DNA from: Mahella sp.
GTDB lineage: Bacteria > Bacillota > Clostridia > Mahellales > Mahellaceae
Direction of reading: 5' to 3'
Assembly: GCF_020054945.1 (NCBI RefSeq)
Contig: NZ_JAIHAU010000003.1
Location: 1 to 64,000, forward strand
Length of the DNA: 64,000 nt
Position numbers and translations under genes: made by a program. Shown here piece by piece: positions 16,748-25,777 of the stretch. The notes beneath the pieces are model-generated. The model made no database searches. It was not told the origin of the DNA and saw nothing but the letters and a program-made list of their open reading frames with translations. Every line of letters starts with the position of its first letter. Position 1 is the first letter of the stretch.

Positions 16748-18439
16748 ATGAAGAGAACTATAAAAACACTAGCTCTAGCATTGGCAGCTATCATGCTGCT
16801 GAGCGTGCTGTTGGTGGGTTGCAGCGATACCGAAAGCCAGAATCCCGACCAACAACAAGACAATGCTGTGGATGATTCCGCATCAGAGCCAACTTATGAG
16901 GAGTTGGTAGCCAAGCTGCCCACCTTAAAATTCCTGGTAGATGATAGCGATGTGGCACAACGCGATGCTCAGGCATTCCAGGAGATGTGGAAACGTAACC
17001 TTGGCATAAATGTCGAGATAGAATCCACCACGTTTCAGAATCGCCGCGAACGCATGCAGAGTCGCGACTATCAGATCGTTTACGCCGGATGGGGCCCTGA
17101 TTACAATGATCCCATGACATTCATGGATCTGTGGATTACCGGTTCCGGATTAAATGAAGCTGATTACAGCAATCCCCAATACGATGAGCTTATTGAAAAA
17201 GCCAAAAATAGCGCCGACAATAACGAACGCATGGACGCAATGTTGGAGGCCGAAAAGATACTTATGGAGGATATGCCCATCGGTCCTATATACTTCCGCT
17301 ACAGAGATTATGTCAAAAAGCCTGAGGTAAAGGATGAGGTAAGGCGTTATATAGGTCCCGACCTCGACCTTTACTGGACATCTGTCGACGGCAAGGACAC
17401 CATAAATTTAAATCTTGGAACCGAACCGCCGCAAATGGATCCACAATTGACCGACGATACTATATCTATGCAGGTAATAAACGGCGTGTTCGAAGGTCTA
17501 ACGCGTATGGATAAAGACGGCAAAGCCATGCCTGCTATGGCCGAAAAGTGGGATGTATCGCCCGATGGCATGAAATGGACGTTCCATTTAAGAGACGCAA
17601 AATGGAGCAATGGCGATCCCGTAACTGCACAGGATTTTGAATACGCATGGAAACGCGCGCTCAATCCCGAAACAGGCGCTGGATATGCTTATATAATGTA
17701 TCCTATTAAAAACGCCGAAGCCTATAATACAGGGAAAATAACCGATCCAAACGAGGTCGGCGTCAAGGCATTGGATGCGAAGACTCTTGAGGTAACCTTG
17801 GAATTACCTACTCCCTATTTCGATACGCTTACCTCTTTTGCGACGTATATGCCGCTAAATCAAAAATTCTATGAGAGCGTAAAGGATAAGTATGGCTCCG
17901 AACCTGAAAACCTGATATATAACGGACCTTGGACAATAAGCGAATGGACACATGAATCCAAAATGGTGTTGAAAAAGAATCCTGGTTACTGGAATGCAAA
18001 CGCCATAAAGCTCAACACTATAAATTACGTCATGATCAATGACAATACCACAGGTGTGAATATGTTCATTTCAGGACAATTGGATATGGTTGGCCTAAGG
18101 GGCGATCAGAGGGATCAGTTGAAGAACGAGGGCTATGAGTTGCTGCATTTCTCCGACGGTTCTTCGTGGTATCTGCAATTTAATACCAAGGATCCCATAA
18201 TGCAAAACGCTAAGATACGCAAGGCTTTAACCTACGCGCTGGATAGAAATCTATATGTCAAAAACGTGCTTATGAATGATTCCAAGCCGGCTCTCGGTTA
18301 TGTGCCCGATGTAATGCCGGGTAAAGGCGGACCTGGTACCTTCCGAAAGGAGAATGGCGACCTGATAAAGGATAACAATCAGGAGGAAGCAAAGCAGCTT
18401 CTGATAGAAGGCATAAAAGAGCTCGGTTTAGATAAATAA
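16748..18439 (+). CDS. oppA: Oligopeptide-binding lipoprotein OppA, circularly permuted
   Basis: A signal peptide ends in LLVGC (lipid-anchored Cys25). Residues 57-215 match the part that normally ends OppA (FQEMWKRNLGINVEIE, AGWGPDYNDPMTFMDLW, ILMEDMPIGPIYF). Residues 216-563 then match the part that normally begins mature OppA (INLNLGTEPPQMDP, VFEGLTRMDKDGKAMPAMA, WTFHLRDAKWSNGDPVTAQDF), through KIRKALTYALDRN. The chain stops after LGLDK, exactly where LPTLKFLVDDS would follow in a normal protein. No part appears lost, so the fold may be intact with altered connectivity. The SBP family assignment is firm. Promoter and AGGAGG are good; oppBCDF follow. Confidence 0.9.
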   Translation: MKRTIKTLALALAAIMLLSVLLVGCSDTESQNPDQQQDNAVDDSASEPTYEELVAKLPTLKFLVDDSDVAQRDAQAFQEMWKRNLGINVEIESTTFQNRRERMQSRDYQIVYAGWGPDYNDPMTFMDLWITGSGLNEADYSNPQYDELIEKAKNSADNNERMDAMLEAEKILMEDMPIGPIYFRYRDYVKKPEVKDEVRRYIGPDLDLYWTSVDGKDTINLNLGTEPPQMDPQLTDDTISMQVINGVFEGLTRMDKDGKAMPAMAEKWDVSPDGMKWTFHLRDAKWSNGDPVTAQDFEYAWKRALNPETGAGYAYIMYPIKNAEAYNTGKITDPNEVGVKALDAKTLEVTLELPTPYFDTLTSFATYMPLNQKFYESVKDKYGSEPENLIYNGPWTISEWTHESKMVLKKNPGYWNANAIKLNTINYVMINDNTTGVNMFISGQLDMVGLRGDQRDQLKNEGYELLHFSDGSSWYLQFNTKDPIMQNAKIRKALTYALDRNLYVKNVLMNDSKPALGYVPDVMPGKGGPGTFRKENGDLIKDNNQEEAKQLLIEGIKELGLDK

Positions 18440-18452
18440 GAAATCAGTTCTC

Positions 18453-18493
18453 AACAGAAGGTATATGCACAGATTATGCATATACCTTCTGTT
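18453..18493 (+). terminator. 17-bp hairpin between oppA and oppB
   Basis: Perfect 17-bp arms (18453-18469 and 18477-18493) with a 7-base loop follow the oppA stop. There is no T-run, so it is more likely an mRNA stabiliser or partial attenuator that lets OppA be made in excess over the permeases. A second small hairpin (18508-18524) lies just downstream. Confidence 0.5.
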
Positions 18494-18557
18494 ATGTAAA
18501 ATATCGTCTAGCACATTATGCTAGTATAGTTAAAATTCAGTTAGGAGGTGTAAGTGT

Positions 18558-19523
18558 GTGACACGTTATATATTAAAACGTTTGGGCTATTCGCTTATAA
18601 CATTATGGGTCATAGTAACATTGACTTTTATATTGATGCACTTATTGCCCGGCAAGCCTTTTACCGGAGCAAAACCCATACCGCCGGCTATAGAAGAAAA
18701 TCTGAACCGTCGCTACGGGCTGGATCAACCGTTATATATACAATATGGCAAATATATAGGCAATCTGTTAAAGGGCGATCTTGGGATGTCCATGTTCCAA
18801 CAAAATCGCTCGGTAAACAGCATAATAGCAGAAGGATTTCCTGTTTCCGCTTCTTTGGGCATAAGAGCCCTGATATTTGCATTAACGGCAGGATTGCTGC
18901 TCGGCGTCATAGCATCTATAAATCACGGTAAGACATGGGACTATTTTACCATGTTCGTGGCAGTATTGGGTGTATCAGTACCAAGCTTTATAATAGGCGG
19001 TATAATACAATATATATTCGGTGTAAAAGGCGGTATAATACCTTATATATTCGGTGTAAAACCGTTTATAAAACTGCCTGTAGCCGGGTGGGACGGTTTT
19101 AAATATACTATAATGCCCTCTTTTGCTTTGGGCTTAGGCACGCTGGCTGTCATGGCCAGAATGATGCGCACCAGCATGTTGGACGTGCTCAATCAGGATT
19201 ATATAAAAACGGCTAAAGCAAAAGGGCTTCCCAGAAAGACTATAATATGGCGCCATGCCATACGGAACGCTATACTGCCGGTGGTAACCATACTCGGTCC
19301 ATTGGTAGCCAGCATAACCACAGGTACTTTTGTAGTAGAAAACATATTCGGCATACCTGGCCTCGGCAAACATTTTGTGAATAGCGTTAACCAAAATGAT
19401 TATACGTTGATAATGGGACTTACGCTTTTTTATGCAATACTTTTAATAGGCATGAATTTTATAGTCGATATAGCATATGGATTCGTTGATCCGAGAATAC
19501 GCCTGATTAGGGAGAAGGAGTGA
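18558..19523 (+). CDS. oppB: Oligopeptide ABC transporter permease OppB
   Basis: A 321-residue inner-membrane permease with about six membrane segments and the cytoplasmic EAA loop (RTSMLDVLNQDYIKTAKAKG) that contacts the ATPases. The start is a GTG nine bases after AGGAGG (18543-18548). A 33-bp tandem duplication (18996-19061) repeats GGIIxYIFGVK in the loop before the membrane segment near residue 170, lengthening it by 11 residues compared with usual OppB. It keeps the frame and is probably tolerated. Confidence 0.95.
   Translation: MTRYILKRLGYSLITLWVIVTLTFILMHLLPGKPFTGAKPIPPAIEENLNRRYGLDQPLYIQYGKYIGNLLKGDLGMSMFQQNRSVNSIIAEGFPVSASLGIRALIFALTAGLLLGVIASINHGKTWDYFTMFVAVLGVSVPSFIIGGIIQYIFGVKGGIIPYIFGVKPFIKLPVAGWDGFKYTIMPSFALGLGTLAVMARMMRTSMLDVLNQDYIKTAKAKGLPRKTIIWRHAIRNAILPVVTILGPLVASITTGTFVVENIFGIPGLGKHFVNSVNQNDYTLIMGLTLFYAILLIGMNFIVDIAYGFVDPRIRLIREKE
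18996..19061 (+). repeat. 33-bp in-frame tandem duplication in oppB
   Basis: Positions 18996-19028 and 19029-19061 are copies differing at two bases. They encode GGIIQYIFGVK and GGIIPYIFGVK in succession. Confidence 0.9.
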
Positions 19524-19527
19524 GAGG

Positions 19528-20442
19528 ATGGCCATAGAACCGAACTTATTTGATCGTGTAGGTACTGATATAGAAAAAAGCCAGCGTATCGTTCGCCCAA
19601 GCTTGACCTATTGGCAGGATGCGTGGCGTCGCCTTAAGATGAATAAAATGGCCATGGTCAGCTTGATAGTGCTCGGCATAATAGTCACAATGGCCGTTAT
19701 AGGCCCGCATTTGCGCCCATTCTCGTTCTCTGACCAGGACCTTTATGCGGTATTCTCGCCGCCTAATGCCGAGCATTGGTTTGGTACGGACAGCTTAGGC
19801 CGCGACCTGTTTGTCAGAGTGTGGATGGGGGCGCGTGTATCGCTGCGCATAGGCATAGCCGCAGCCTTATTAGATATCCTAATCGGAATGCTTTATGGAG
19901 GTATATCTGGTTATATAGGCGGACAAACCGATAATATAATGATGCGTATAGTGGATATACTCTATGCCATACCATACATGATAATCGTAATATTGCTTAT
20001 GATCGTCATGGAACCGGGCGAATTAACGCTCATTATAGCTATGTCTATAACCGGATGGGTAGGAACGGCGCGCTTGGTACGCGGGCAAGTATTGCAGCTT
20101 AAAGAACAGGAATTCGTACTAGCCGCTAGAGCTTTGGGGGCCAGTCCATGGCGTATAATAACCCGCCATATGTTTCCCAATATCCTCGGCATCATGATAG
20201 TCCAGATGACGATGGACATACCGGCGGCTATTTTCAGCGAAGCCTTTTTAAGCTATATAGGGCTTGGTATAAAGCTACCAAACGCCAGCTGGGGCAGCTT
20301 GGCCAGCGATGGAATACGCCAGGTCGTCAGCCGACCGTGGCTGTTGATATTCCCCGCTTTATTCATAAGCTTAACCATGTTGGCATTCAATCTTCTTGGC
20401 GATGGATTAAGGGATGCTTTAGACCCCAAAATGCGCAGTTAA
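19528..20442 (+). CDS. oppC: Oligopeptide ABC transporter permease OppC
   Basis: The second permease of the Opp transporter, 304 residues. An N-terminal cytoplasmic stretch leads to a first membrane segment (MAMVSLIVLGIIVTMAVIG), then DSLGRDLFVRVWMGARVSL, which is typical of OppC/DppC. The EAA loop is EFVLAARALGASPWRIITRH. It starts 5 bp after oppB with a GAGAGG site. It pairs with OppB in the membrane. Confidence 0.96.
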   Translation: MAIEPNLFDRVGTDIEKSQRIVRPSLTYWQDAWRRLKMNKMAMVSLIVLGIIVTMAVIGPHLRPFSFSDQDLYAVFSPPNAEHWFGTDSLGRDLFVRVWMGARVSLRIGIAAALLDILIGMLYGGISGYIGGQTDNIMMRIVDILYAIPYMIIVILLMIVMEPGELTLIIAMSITGWVGTARLVRGQVLQLKEQEFVLAARALGASPWRIITRHMFPNILGIMIVQMTMDIPAAIFSEAFLSYIGLGIKLPNASWGSLASDGIRQVVSRPWLLIFPALFISLTMLAFNLLGDGLRDALDPKMRS

Positions 20443-20455
20443 GAGAGGTGAAGAT

Positions 20456-21478
20456 ATGACACAACATTTACTTGATATAAAAGACCTGCGCGTTTCATTC
20501 TATACCTATGCCGGTGAGGTACAAGCCGTTCGCGGCGTGAGCTTCTATGTGGATAAAGGGGAAACCCTCGCTATAGTCGGCGAATCCGGGTGTGGTAAAA
20601 GCGTAACAGTCCAAACTGTAATGGGTCTTATTCCATCTCCTCCGGGCAGGATAAAGAGCGGAAGTATACTATTCGACAATAGGGATATAACGGCTCTCAA
20701 TGATAAACAGATGGAAAGTATAAGGGGTTCGGAGATAGGGATGATATTCCAAGACCCTATGACGTCGCTAAACCCCACCATGACTATAGGACGACAGATA
20801 GCTGAGGGGCTTATAAAACATCAGCATATGTCTAAAGACCAAGCGCTGCAACGCGCTATAGATATGCTAAAAACAGTGCAAATACCTAATGCTGACAATA
20901 GGGTTAATAATTATCCTCATCAATTCAGCGGCGGTATGAGGCAGCGTGCCATGATAGCCATAGCTCTGGCATGTAATCCAAAGCTACTGATTGCCGACGA
21001 ACCCACCACAGCTCTGGATGTTACTATACAAGCTCAGATCATCGATCTTATGAAGGATCTGCAGCGCGAAACCGGCACAGCCATAATATTGATAACTCAC
21101 GATCTCGGTATAGTAGCCGATATAGCTCAGCGCGTAATGGTCATGTACGCCGGAGAAGCTGTAGAATCGGGCAATTTAAGGGACATATTTTACGAGCCAC
21201 GCCACCCCTATACTTGGGGATTGTTGCAATCTGTGCCTCGTTTGGACAGCGATGAAAAAAAGCCGCTGGTACCTATAAACGGTACTCCACCAGACCTATT
21301 GGCGCCGCCTCCCGGCTGTGCTTTCGCCGATCGTTGTCAGTATGCCATGCGCATATGCAAACAACAGTCGCCTGAGGCTATGCAAATAAGCGGAGACCAT
21401 TATGCACGCTGCTGGCTGCTGCATCCCGAAGCTCCGAAAGTAGAGCGACCGGTAACGCTGGGAGGTGTGAGATCTTGA
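20456..21478 (+). CDS. oppD: Oligopeptide ABC transporter ATPase OppD
   Basis: A 340-residue ATPase powering peptide import. Walker A is GESGCGKS, the signature is FSGGMRQRAMIA and Walker B is LLIADEP. The C-terminal extension with cysteines (PPGCAFADRCQYAMRIC) is characteristic of the Opp/Dpp ATPases and often holds an iron-sulfur cluster. It forms a heterodimer with OppF. Its stop overlaps the oppF start. Confidence 0.96.
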   Translation: MTQHLLDIKDLRVSFYTYAGEVQAVRGVSFYVDKGETLAIVGESGCGKSVTVQTVMGLIPSPPGRIKSGSILFDNRDITALNDKQMESIRGSEIGMIFQDPMTSLNPTMTIGRQIAEGLIKHQHMSKDQALQRAIDMLKTVQIPNADNRVNNYPHQFSGGMRQRAMIAIALACNPKLLIADEPTTALDVTIQAQIIDLMKDLQRETGTAIILITHDLGIVADIAQRVMVMYAGEAVESGNLRDIFYEPRHPYTWGLLQSVPRLDSDEKKPLVPINGTPPDLLAPPPGCAFADRCQYAMRICKQQSPEAMQISGDHYARCWLLHPEAPKVERPVTLGGVRS

Positions 21479-22437
21479 AAGAGCAACAACATTTGCTGGA
21501 AGTAAAACACCTTAAAAAATATTTCAGCGCTGGCCATAATACACGGCTTAAGGCTGTAGACGATGTATCGTTTTATATAGACAAGGGCGAAACTTTCGGT
21601 CTGGTAGGCGAATCGGGTTGCGGTAAATCCACTACCGGCCGTACCATAGCCCGCCTGTATGAACCCACTGATGGTGAAATATGGTTTGATGGGCGGGATG
21701 TCGTGCATTTGAGCGGTAATGCCGCCAAGCAGTATACGAAACTTGTCCAGATGATATTCCAAGACCCTTACGCTTCTTTGAATCCAAGGATGACCGTAGG
21801 AGACATAATAGCGGAGGGCATAGATATACACGGGCTTTATAGCGGCAAACGCAGGCAGGAACGCATATATGAATTGCTGGAGATGGTGGGTCTGAACGAA
21901 GAACATGCCAGTCGTTTTCCGCATGAATTCAGCGGCGGCCAGCGCCAGCGCATAGGCATAGCAAGGGCTTTGGCCATAGAACCCCAATTCATTATATGCG
22001 ACGAGCCCATATCGGCTTTGGATGTATCGATACAGGCACAGATCGTCAATCTGCTCGAGCAACTTCAGCATGAGCTTGGGCTCACTTATCTATTTATAGC
22101 CCATGATCTGAGCATGGTGAAACACATAAGCAACCGCGTGGCCGTTATGTATCTGGGATCTATAGTGGAGACAGCTCCCAGCTCGGAGCTTTATAAAAAT
22201 CCGCTGCATCCTTATACGCAAGCGTTGATGTCGGCTATACCTATACCTGATCCCGATATCGAAGCATCGCGACAGCGTATATTGCTGGAAGGCGATGTAC
22301 CCAGCCCCATCAATACGCCGCCTGGGTGTAAGTTTTGCGGCCGTTGCCCGAAGGCCATGCCTATCTGCGCCGAAAAGGCGCCTTTATTAGAAGATAAAGG
22401 CAGCGGCCATAGCGTAGCCTGCTATTTATATAAATAA
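21475..22437 (+). CDS. oppF: Oligopeptide ABC transporter ATPase OppF
   Basis: The partner ATPase of OppD, 320 residues. It has Walker [14 protein letters not shown], the signature [15 protein letters not shown], Walker B FIICDEP and the C-terminal cysteine block [18 protein letters not shown]. The TTG start overlaps the oppD stop by 4 bp and has GGGAGGTG upstream. It is the last gene of the operon; the ferredoxin promoter begins directly after it. Confidence 0.96.
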   Translation: MKEQQHLLEVKHLKKYFSAGHNTRLKAVDDVSFYIDKGETFGLVGESGCGKSTTGRTIARLYEPTDGEIWFDGRDVVHLSGNAAKQYTKLVQMIFQDPYASLNPRMTVGDIIAEGIDIHGLYSGKRRQERIYELLEMVGLNEEHASRFPHEFSGGQRQRIGIARALAIEPQFIICDEPISALDVSIQAQIVNLLEQLQHELGLTYLFIAHDLSMVKHISNRVAVMYLGSIVETAPSSELYKNPLHPYTQALMSAIPIPDPDIEASRQRILLEGDVPSPINTPPGCKFCGRCPKAMPICAEKAPLLEDKGSGHSVACYLYK

Positions 22438-22445
22438 ATTCATCC

Positions 22446-22474
22446 TTGCATTGAGCTTAAAAATACGATATAAT
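22446..22474 (+). promoter_or_regulatory. Sigma-A promoter of the ferredoxin gene
   Basis: TTGCAT (22446-22451), a 17-bp spacer and TATAAT (22469-22474) lie about 48 bp before the ferredoxin start. Confidence 0.8.
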
Positions 22475-22521
22475 GGCGGCAATGATAAAAAATAAACAAT
22501 ATACAAGGGAGGAATTTTATA

Positions 22522-22701
22522 ATGGCTTATTTCATAGAACCTGAAGATTGTATAGCTTGCGGTGCATGTGAACCGGAATGCCCTGAGGGCGCTATTCATG
22601 AAACAGATGATGGCATATATGCTATCGATCCGGATAAATGCACCGAGGATGCTATTTGCGTGGATGTATGCCCGGTAGACTGCATTCATCTTGCTGAATA
22701 A
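22522..22701 (+). CDS. 2[4Fe-4S] ferredoxin
   Basis: A 59-residue bacterial-type ferredoxin, small, acidic and cytoplasmic. The first cluster motif is [14 protein letters not shown] (Cys10, 13, 16, 20). The second, from Cys40, is spaced unusually: [15 protein letters not shown], with six residues between the first two cysteines. This places it in the Chromatium/Pseudomonas-like group rather than the short clostridial one. GGGAGG precedes the ATG. It has its own promoter and terminator and so is monocistronic. Confidence 0.93.
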   Translation: MAYFIEPEDCIACGACEPECPEGAIHETDDGIYAIDPDKCTEDAICVDVCPVDCIHLAE

Positions 22702-22718
22702 AACAAATCCTGTATATT

Positions 22719-22762
22719 AACAATAGCGATAAGCGAGATACTGCTTATCGCTATTGTTTTAA
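22719..22762. terminator. Terminator between ferredoxin and fetB
   Basis: Perfect 16-bp arms (22719-22734 and 22743-22758) followed by TT on the plus strand terminate the ferredoxin transcript. The hairpin also faces the 3' end of fetB and may serve both. Confidence 0.8.
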
Positions 22763-22772
22763 CTTCTAATTA

Positions 22773-23558
22773 TCAATCGTCTACTAATTGTGCTCTCTCG
22801 TTAAAAAATGCTCTATAGCTCCATATAACGAACAAAATGACACTTAATGACACGCTGCCTAATATGCCCAGCATTATAGCTATCTGATATTCTATAGCTG
22901 TCAGAGGCGATGTGCCGGACAATATTTGGCCGGTCATCATACCGGGCAGAAACACTATACCCATCCCCATCATCTGATTGACAGTGGGCAGTATAGCTGT
23001 TTCGAAGGCACTATCTCCTATTTGTTTGGCTGCCATTTTAGGCGTTGCTCCCAGCATTAACGCCATTTCTATCTGCTCTTTTCTAGTGCGCATACCATCC
23101 AGCACACGATCGGTGCCAAGCGTTATGCCCGTCATGGAATTGCCTATTATCATGCCGCCCAGCGGTATAAAATACTGCGGATTGTACCAAGGTTTTACGC
23201 GCACGACCCCTAAAACGAAAAACAATAGGCTTCCCATAGTGCCTAATACCAGTGAAACCGCTATTATCTTTCTAAGACGTGTATTTAACTTAACCTTTAT
23301 GCGTTGATACGCATTATACACCGCGAATATTTCCATAACCGCAAGCGCTGCAAAAGTATATATGGGGCTGGCATGCTCAAATATGTAAGCCAGTATATAC
23401 CCTACAGCTATAAGTTGAACGGTCATGCGTACAGCCGATATAAGGATTTCTTTCTCACGCCCTATACGTCGGCTCCACACTATCCATACAACTATCAGCA
23501 CGAATATATAAGCTGATAGCATTTGCCATATGCCAAGATCAATTATGCCGTTCATCAT
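22773..23558 (-). CDS. fetB: FetB-type (UPF0014) ABC exporter permease
   Basis: A 261-residue membrane protein with about seven hydrophobic segments and the UPF0014 blocks VKPWYNPQYFIPLGGMIIGNSM and GIVFLPGMMTGQILSG. Its E. coli homologue FetAB (YbbLM) helps export iron under oxidative stress. It overlaps fetA by 4 bp. Metal specificity here is inferred from the family only. Confidence 0.9.
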   Translation of the reverse strand: MMNGIIDLGIWQMLSAYIFVLIVVWIVWSRRIGREKEILISAVRMTVQLIAVGYILAYIFEHASPIYTFAALAVMEIFAVYNAYQRIKVKLNTRLRKIIAVSLVLGTMGSLLFFVLGVVRVKPWYNPQYFIPLGGMIIGNSMTGITLGTDRVLDGMRTRKEQIEMALMLGATPKMAAKQIGDSAFETAILPTVNQMMGMGIVFLPGMMTGQILSGTSPLTAIEYQIAIMLGILGSVSLSVILFVIWSYRAFFNERAQLVDD

Positions 23559-24205
23559 ATCGCACCTTCTTTCTTCTCCATATCGCTTATACGCCCCTTA
23601 TCTACAGTAACTATAACATCACCGTATCGTTGGGCCACCGACTTGCTATGTGTAACCATAACCACTATCTTAGCGGCATCCTTAGCATAAGTTACAATAT
23701 TGTTCACCACCAAATGTTCAGTACCTTCATCCAGTGCCGATGACGGTTCGTCCAGCAGCAATACTTCTGGTTCCAATACCAATATTCTGGCCAGACATAA
23801 ACGCTGTTTTTCTCCGCCGGAAAATTTATCCGTATCCTCATCCAAGGCTTTATTTAAATGCACCAAATCCATCCAGCGTTTCAACACGTCGTCGTTTACC
23901 ATAGGCTTTTCGGAAAACATTAATCCTATTGTAAGATTATAGCGAACGTTTCCGGGAAACACTACAGGGGTTTGCGGCGCCATGACCACCTGCCGCCTTA
24001 AAATTATAGGGTTCATACTTTCTATATCCACGCCTTTGTAAAGTATCTGCCCGCTATCCGGGCTTATAAGGTTATTCAAATGCCGCAGCAATGTGGTTTT
24101 ACCGCTGCCGCTTTCGCCCACTATACAAGTAATTTTTTTATCGGGAATATCAAGATACTCTATATCCAAAATATTTTTATATTTCAAGCCTCTGATTTCA
24201 AACAC
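23555..24205 (-). CDS. fetA: FetA-type ABC exporter ATPase
   Basis: A short, 216-residue ATPase with Walker A GESGSGKTTL, signature FSGGEKQRLCLARIL and Walker B VLLLDEPSSALDEG. Its compact size and pairing with a UPF0014 permease identify it as the FetA component. It is the first gene of the two-gene transcript. Confidence 0.88.
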   Translation of the reverse strand: MFEIRGLKYKNILDIEYLDIPDKKITCIVGESGSGKTTLLRHLNNLISPDSGQILYKGVDIESMNPIILRRQVVMAPQTPVVFPGNVRYNLTIGLMFSEKPMVNDDVLKRWMDLVHLNKALDEDTDKFSGGEKQRLCLARILVLEPEVLLLDEPSSALDEGTEHLVVNNIVTYAKDAAKIVVMVTHSKSVAQRYGDVIVTVDKGRISDMEKKEGAI

Positions 24206-24326
24206 CGTATCTCCTCCTCCATATCCGCATCATAACGGCAATATCTACCATGACTCCCGACGGCCTTAGCCTTTTAGCATGTTTCCTTCGCATAACAACA
24301 TTACCACCCTATTTGAATATGCTATA

Positions 24327-24355
24327 ATAGTAGCACGTTATAACAGCATATGCAA
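24327..24355 (-). promoter_or_regulatory. Candidate sigma-A promoter of fetAB
   Basis: TTGCAT (complement of 24350-24355) and TACTAT (complement of 24327-24332) have a 17-bp spacer. The fetA leader would be about 115 nt. From here to 24690 I see only A/T-rich sequence without a convincing gene. Confidence 0.55.
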
Positions 24356-24693
24356 CTGAAATCATATTCCGCCTCCGTACCCTATCTCTCATTATCGATT
24401 CGTCTATTTTTTATAGAATTTTGATAATTTTATATTTTTCTATCCTTATCTTGCGCTGAATAAGTACATATACGCCTTATTATAGACGTATATTTCACAA
24501 TTTAACCGCTGATATGGCACTTTCAATATCTGCCTGTTCTGCTCAGACGCTTATACAATAAGATGAGCGATGGCATAAATCCGAAATATGCCAAGCCCGA
24601 TCCGCTCTATACAATGCTATTTTTATAACAACATTATTGTATCAATATATTGTGAATAATTCATCAAGCGTTCCTTCATGCTGTAATACCCTA

Positions 24694-24721
24694 TTGACTT
24701 TTAAATAGCGCATTATATAAT
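24694..24721 (+). promoter_or_regulatory. Sigma-A promoter of the small membrane peptide gene
   Basis: TTGACT (24694-24699), a 16-bp spacer and TATAAT (24716-24721) lie about 80 bp before the ATG at 24803. Confidence 0.7.
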
Positions 24722-24802
24722 ATAATTAGTCTTTGTAAAAAGAATATTTACATCAATTATGCAGGATTTAGATTACAAAAATTCATTTTGGAGGTGATTT
24801 GG

Positions 24803-24967
24803 ATGTGGTGGATTATAACAATTTTAGCCGTCATAGCTATAGTAGCAATAGTACAGTACGAGTATAAGAGGATAGAACCAAAATACTCGGATAAGATGAT
24901 AGAAAAAGAAAATGAAATTGAGAAGATATATGATAATATATATTCTGGCAAAAAACGCATGGCATAA
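24803..24967 (+). CDS. Small single-span membrane peptide, unknown function
   Basis: A 54-residue frame with a good ribosome binding site (GGAGGTG, 6 bases from the ATG), a strong promoter and its own terminator, so it is likely real. Residues 2-18 (WWIITILAVIAIVAIVQ) form one membrane helix. The rest is a charged tail rich in Lys and Glu (KYSDKMIEKENEIEKIYDN), probably cytoplasmic. I do not recognise a family. Confidence 0.7.
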   Translation: MWWIITILAVIAIVAIVQYEYKRIEPKYSDKMIEKENEIEKIYDNIYSGKKRMA

Positions 24968-24975
24968 ATTCGGAT

Positions 24976-25022
24976 AAAAGTTCCCAAGGTCTCCTCTACC
25001 GTTGATTCTTGGGAACTTTTTT
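24976..25022. terminator. Bidirectional terminator overlapping the Lit-like gene end
   Basis: Perfect 13-bp arms (24976-24988 and 25008-25020) are followed by T-runs on the plus strand. The right arm also encodes the last residues of the minus-strand gene (NKKVPKNQR), whose stop (24996-24998) lies in the loop. On the minus strand the left arm ends in TTTT, so it can serve both genes. Confidence 0.85.
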
Positions 25023-25736
25023 GTTCCTATACACAATCAATGCCATTGATGCCGCAAGTATAATAGCCATAGTACCAAAAGCATATATCAATATACGGAA
25101 GGCCGCATCGGCGAAAAATCCCTCGTTGAATATGTTTATGAGCATATCAGTGGATGGATCCAGTTGCCAAAGGTCGTTATTAAAAAAAGTCAAATGGAAG
25201 TATACAAACCAGCGGTCAAAATCAGTAGCCAAAAGCAGCGCCACAGTAGCGCCCAGCGCCAGAGAAACACCGGACGCCCACGCTAAAGCCCTAGCGATAC
25301 CATCTATGCCCTTTCTGTTTCCCCACAAACCTATGGCCGCTATGGAAATGGCACTTAATATTACAGCCCATAGACGCAAAGCAAATCCACCTTCAAACAG
25401 GCCGCGCACATCATCCATGTGCATCAATTCCTTATCATTGAACAACGGTCTTTCCCGCCCGTTTACCACTACTTGCATATTTAATTCGTCTTTTTCCATG
25501 CTGAGGTAGTCTATAAAAGCCTGCACGACTTTGCCCAGCTGATCACGATCCATACCGGTGGCTTCCGCTCTGTTGTATTTCTCAAATTCTTCCATGAAAA
25601 AATCCTCGTTAAACGCCACGAGCTGTACTGACGTGAGCACTATAGCTATAGGCAATGCTACTACCAATATAACAGTAAAAATTATAGATATCGCTTTATT
25701 CAAGCTTCCACGTCCTCTCTGTCGATTTATCCGCAT
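24996..25736 (-). CDS. DUF1461/TIGR01906 membrane protein, Lit-like lipoprotein transacylase
   Basis: A 246-residue protein with four membrane segments (about 14-36, 120-138, 148-170, 212-235). Two conserved histidines sit outside the membrane: His106 in ELMHMDDVRGLF and His181 in YFHLTFFNNDLWQLDP. These match the two catalytic histidines reported for Lit, which moves an acyl chain within lipoproteins to give the lyso form. Early FNEDFF (42-47) is also family-typical. The function is inferred from the family; many members are uncharacterised. Confidence 0.75.
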   Translation of the reverse strand: MRINRQRGRGSLNKAISIIFTVILVVALPIAIVLTSVQLVAFNEDFFMEEFEKYNRAEATGMDRDQLGKVVQAFIDYLSMEKDELNMQVVVNGRERPLFNDKELMHMDDVRGLFEGGFALRLWAVILSAISIAAIGLWGNRKGIDGIARALAWASGVSLALGATVALLLATDFDRWFVYFHLTFFNNDLWQLDPSTDMLINIFNEGFFADAAFRILIYAFGTMAIILAASMALIVYRNKKVPKNQR

Positions 25737-25777
25737 ACATATACACTATTATAGCACGATTATGATGCATACTCACG

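Noticed and set aside
16748..18439. OppA as a fusion of two different binding proteins
   Set aside because: The two parts are complementary, not overlapping, segments of one family, and their sum equals one protein, so permutation explains it better.
24206..24690. Possible genes in the gap upstream of fetA
   Set aside because: Apart from the fetA promoter, I see only A/T-rich sequence with no frame that has a ribosome binding site.
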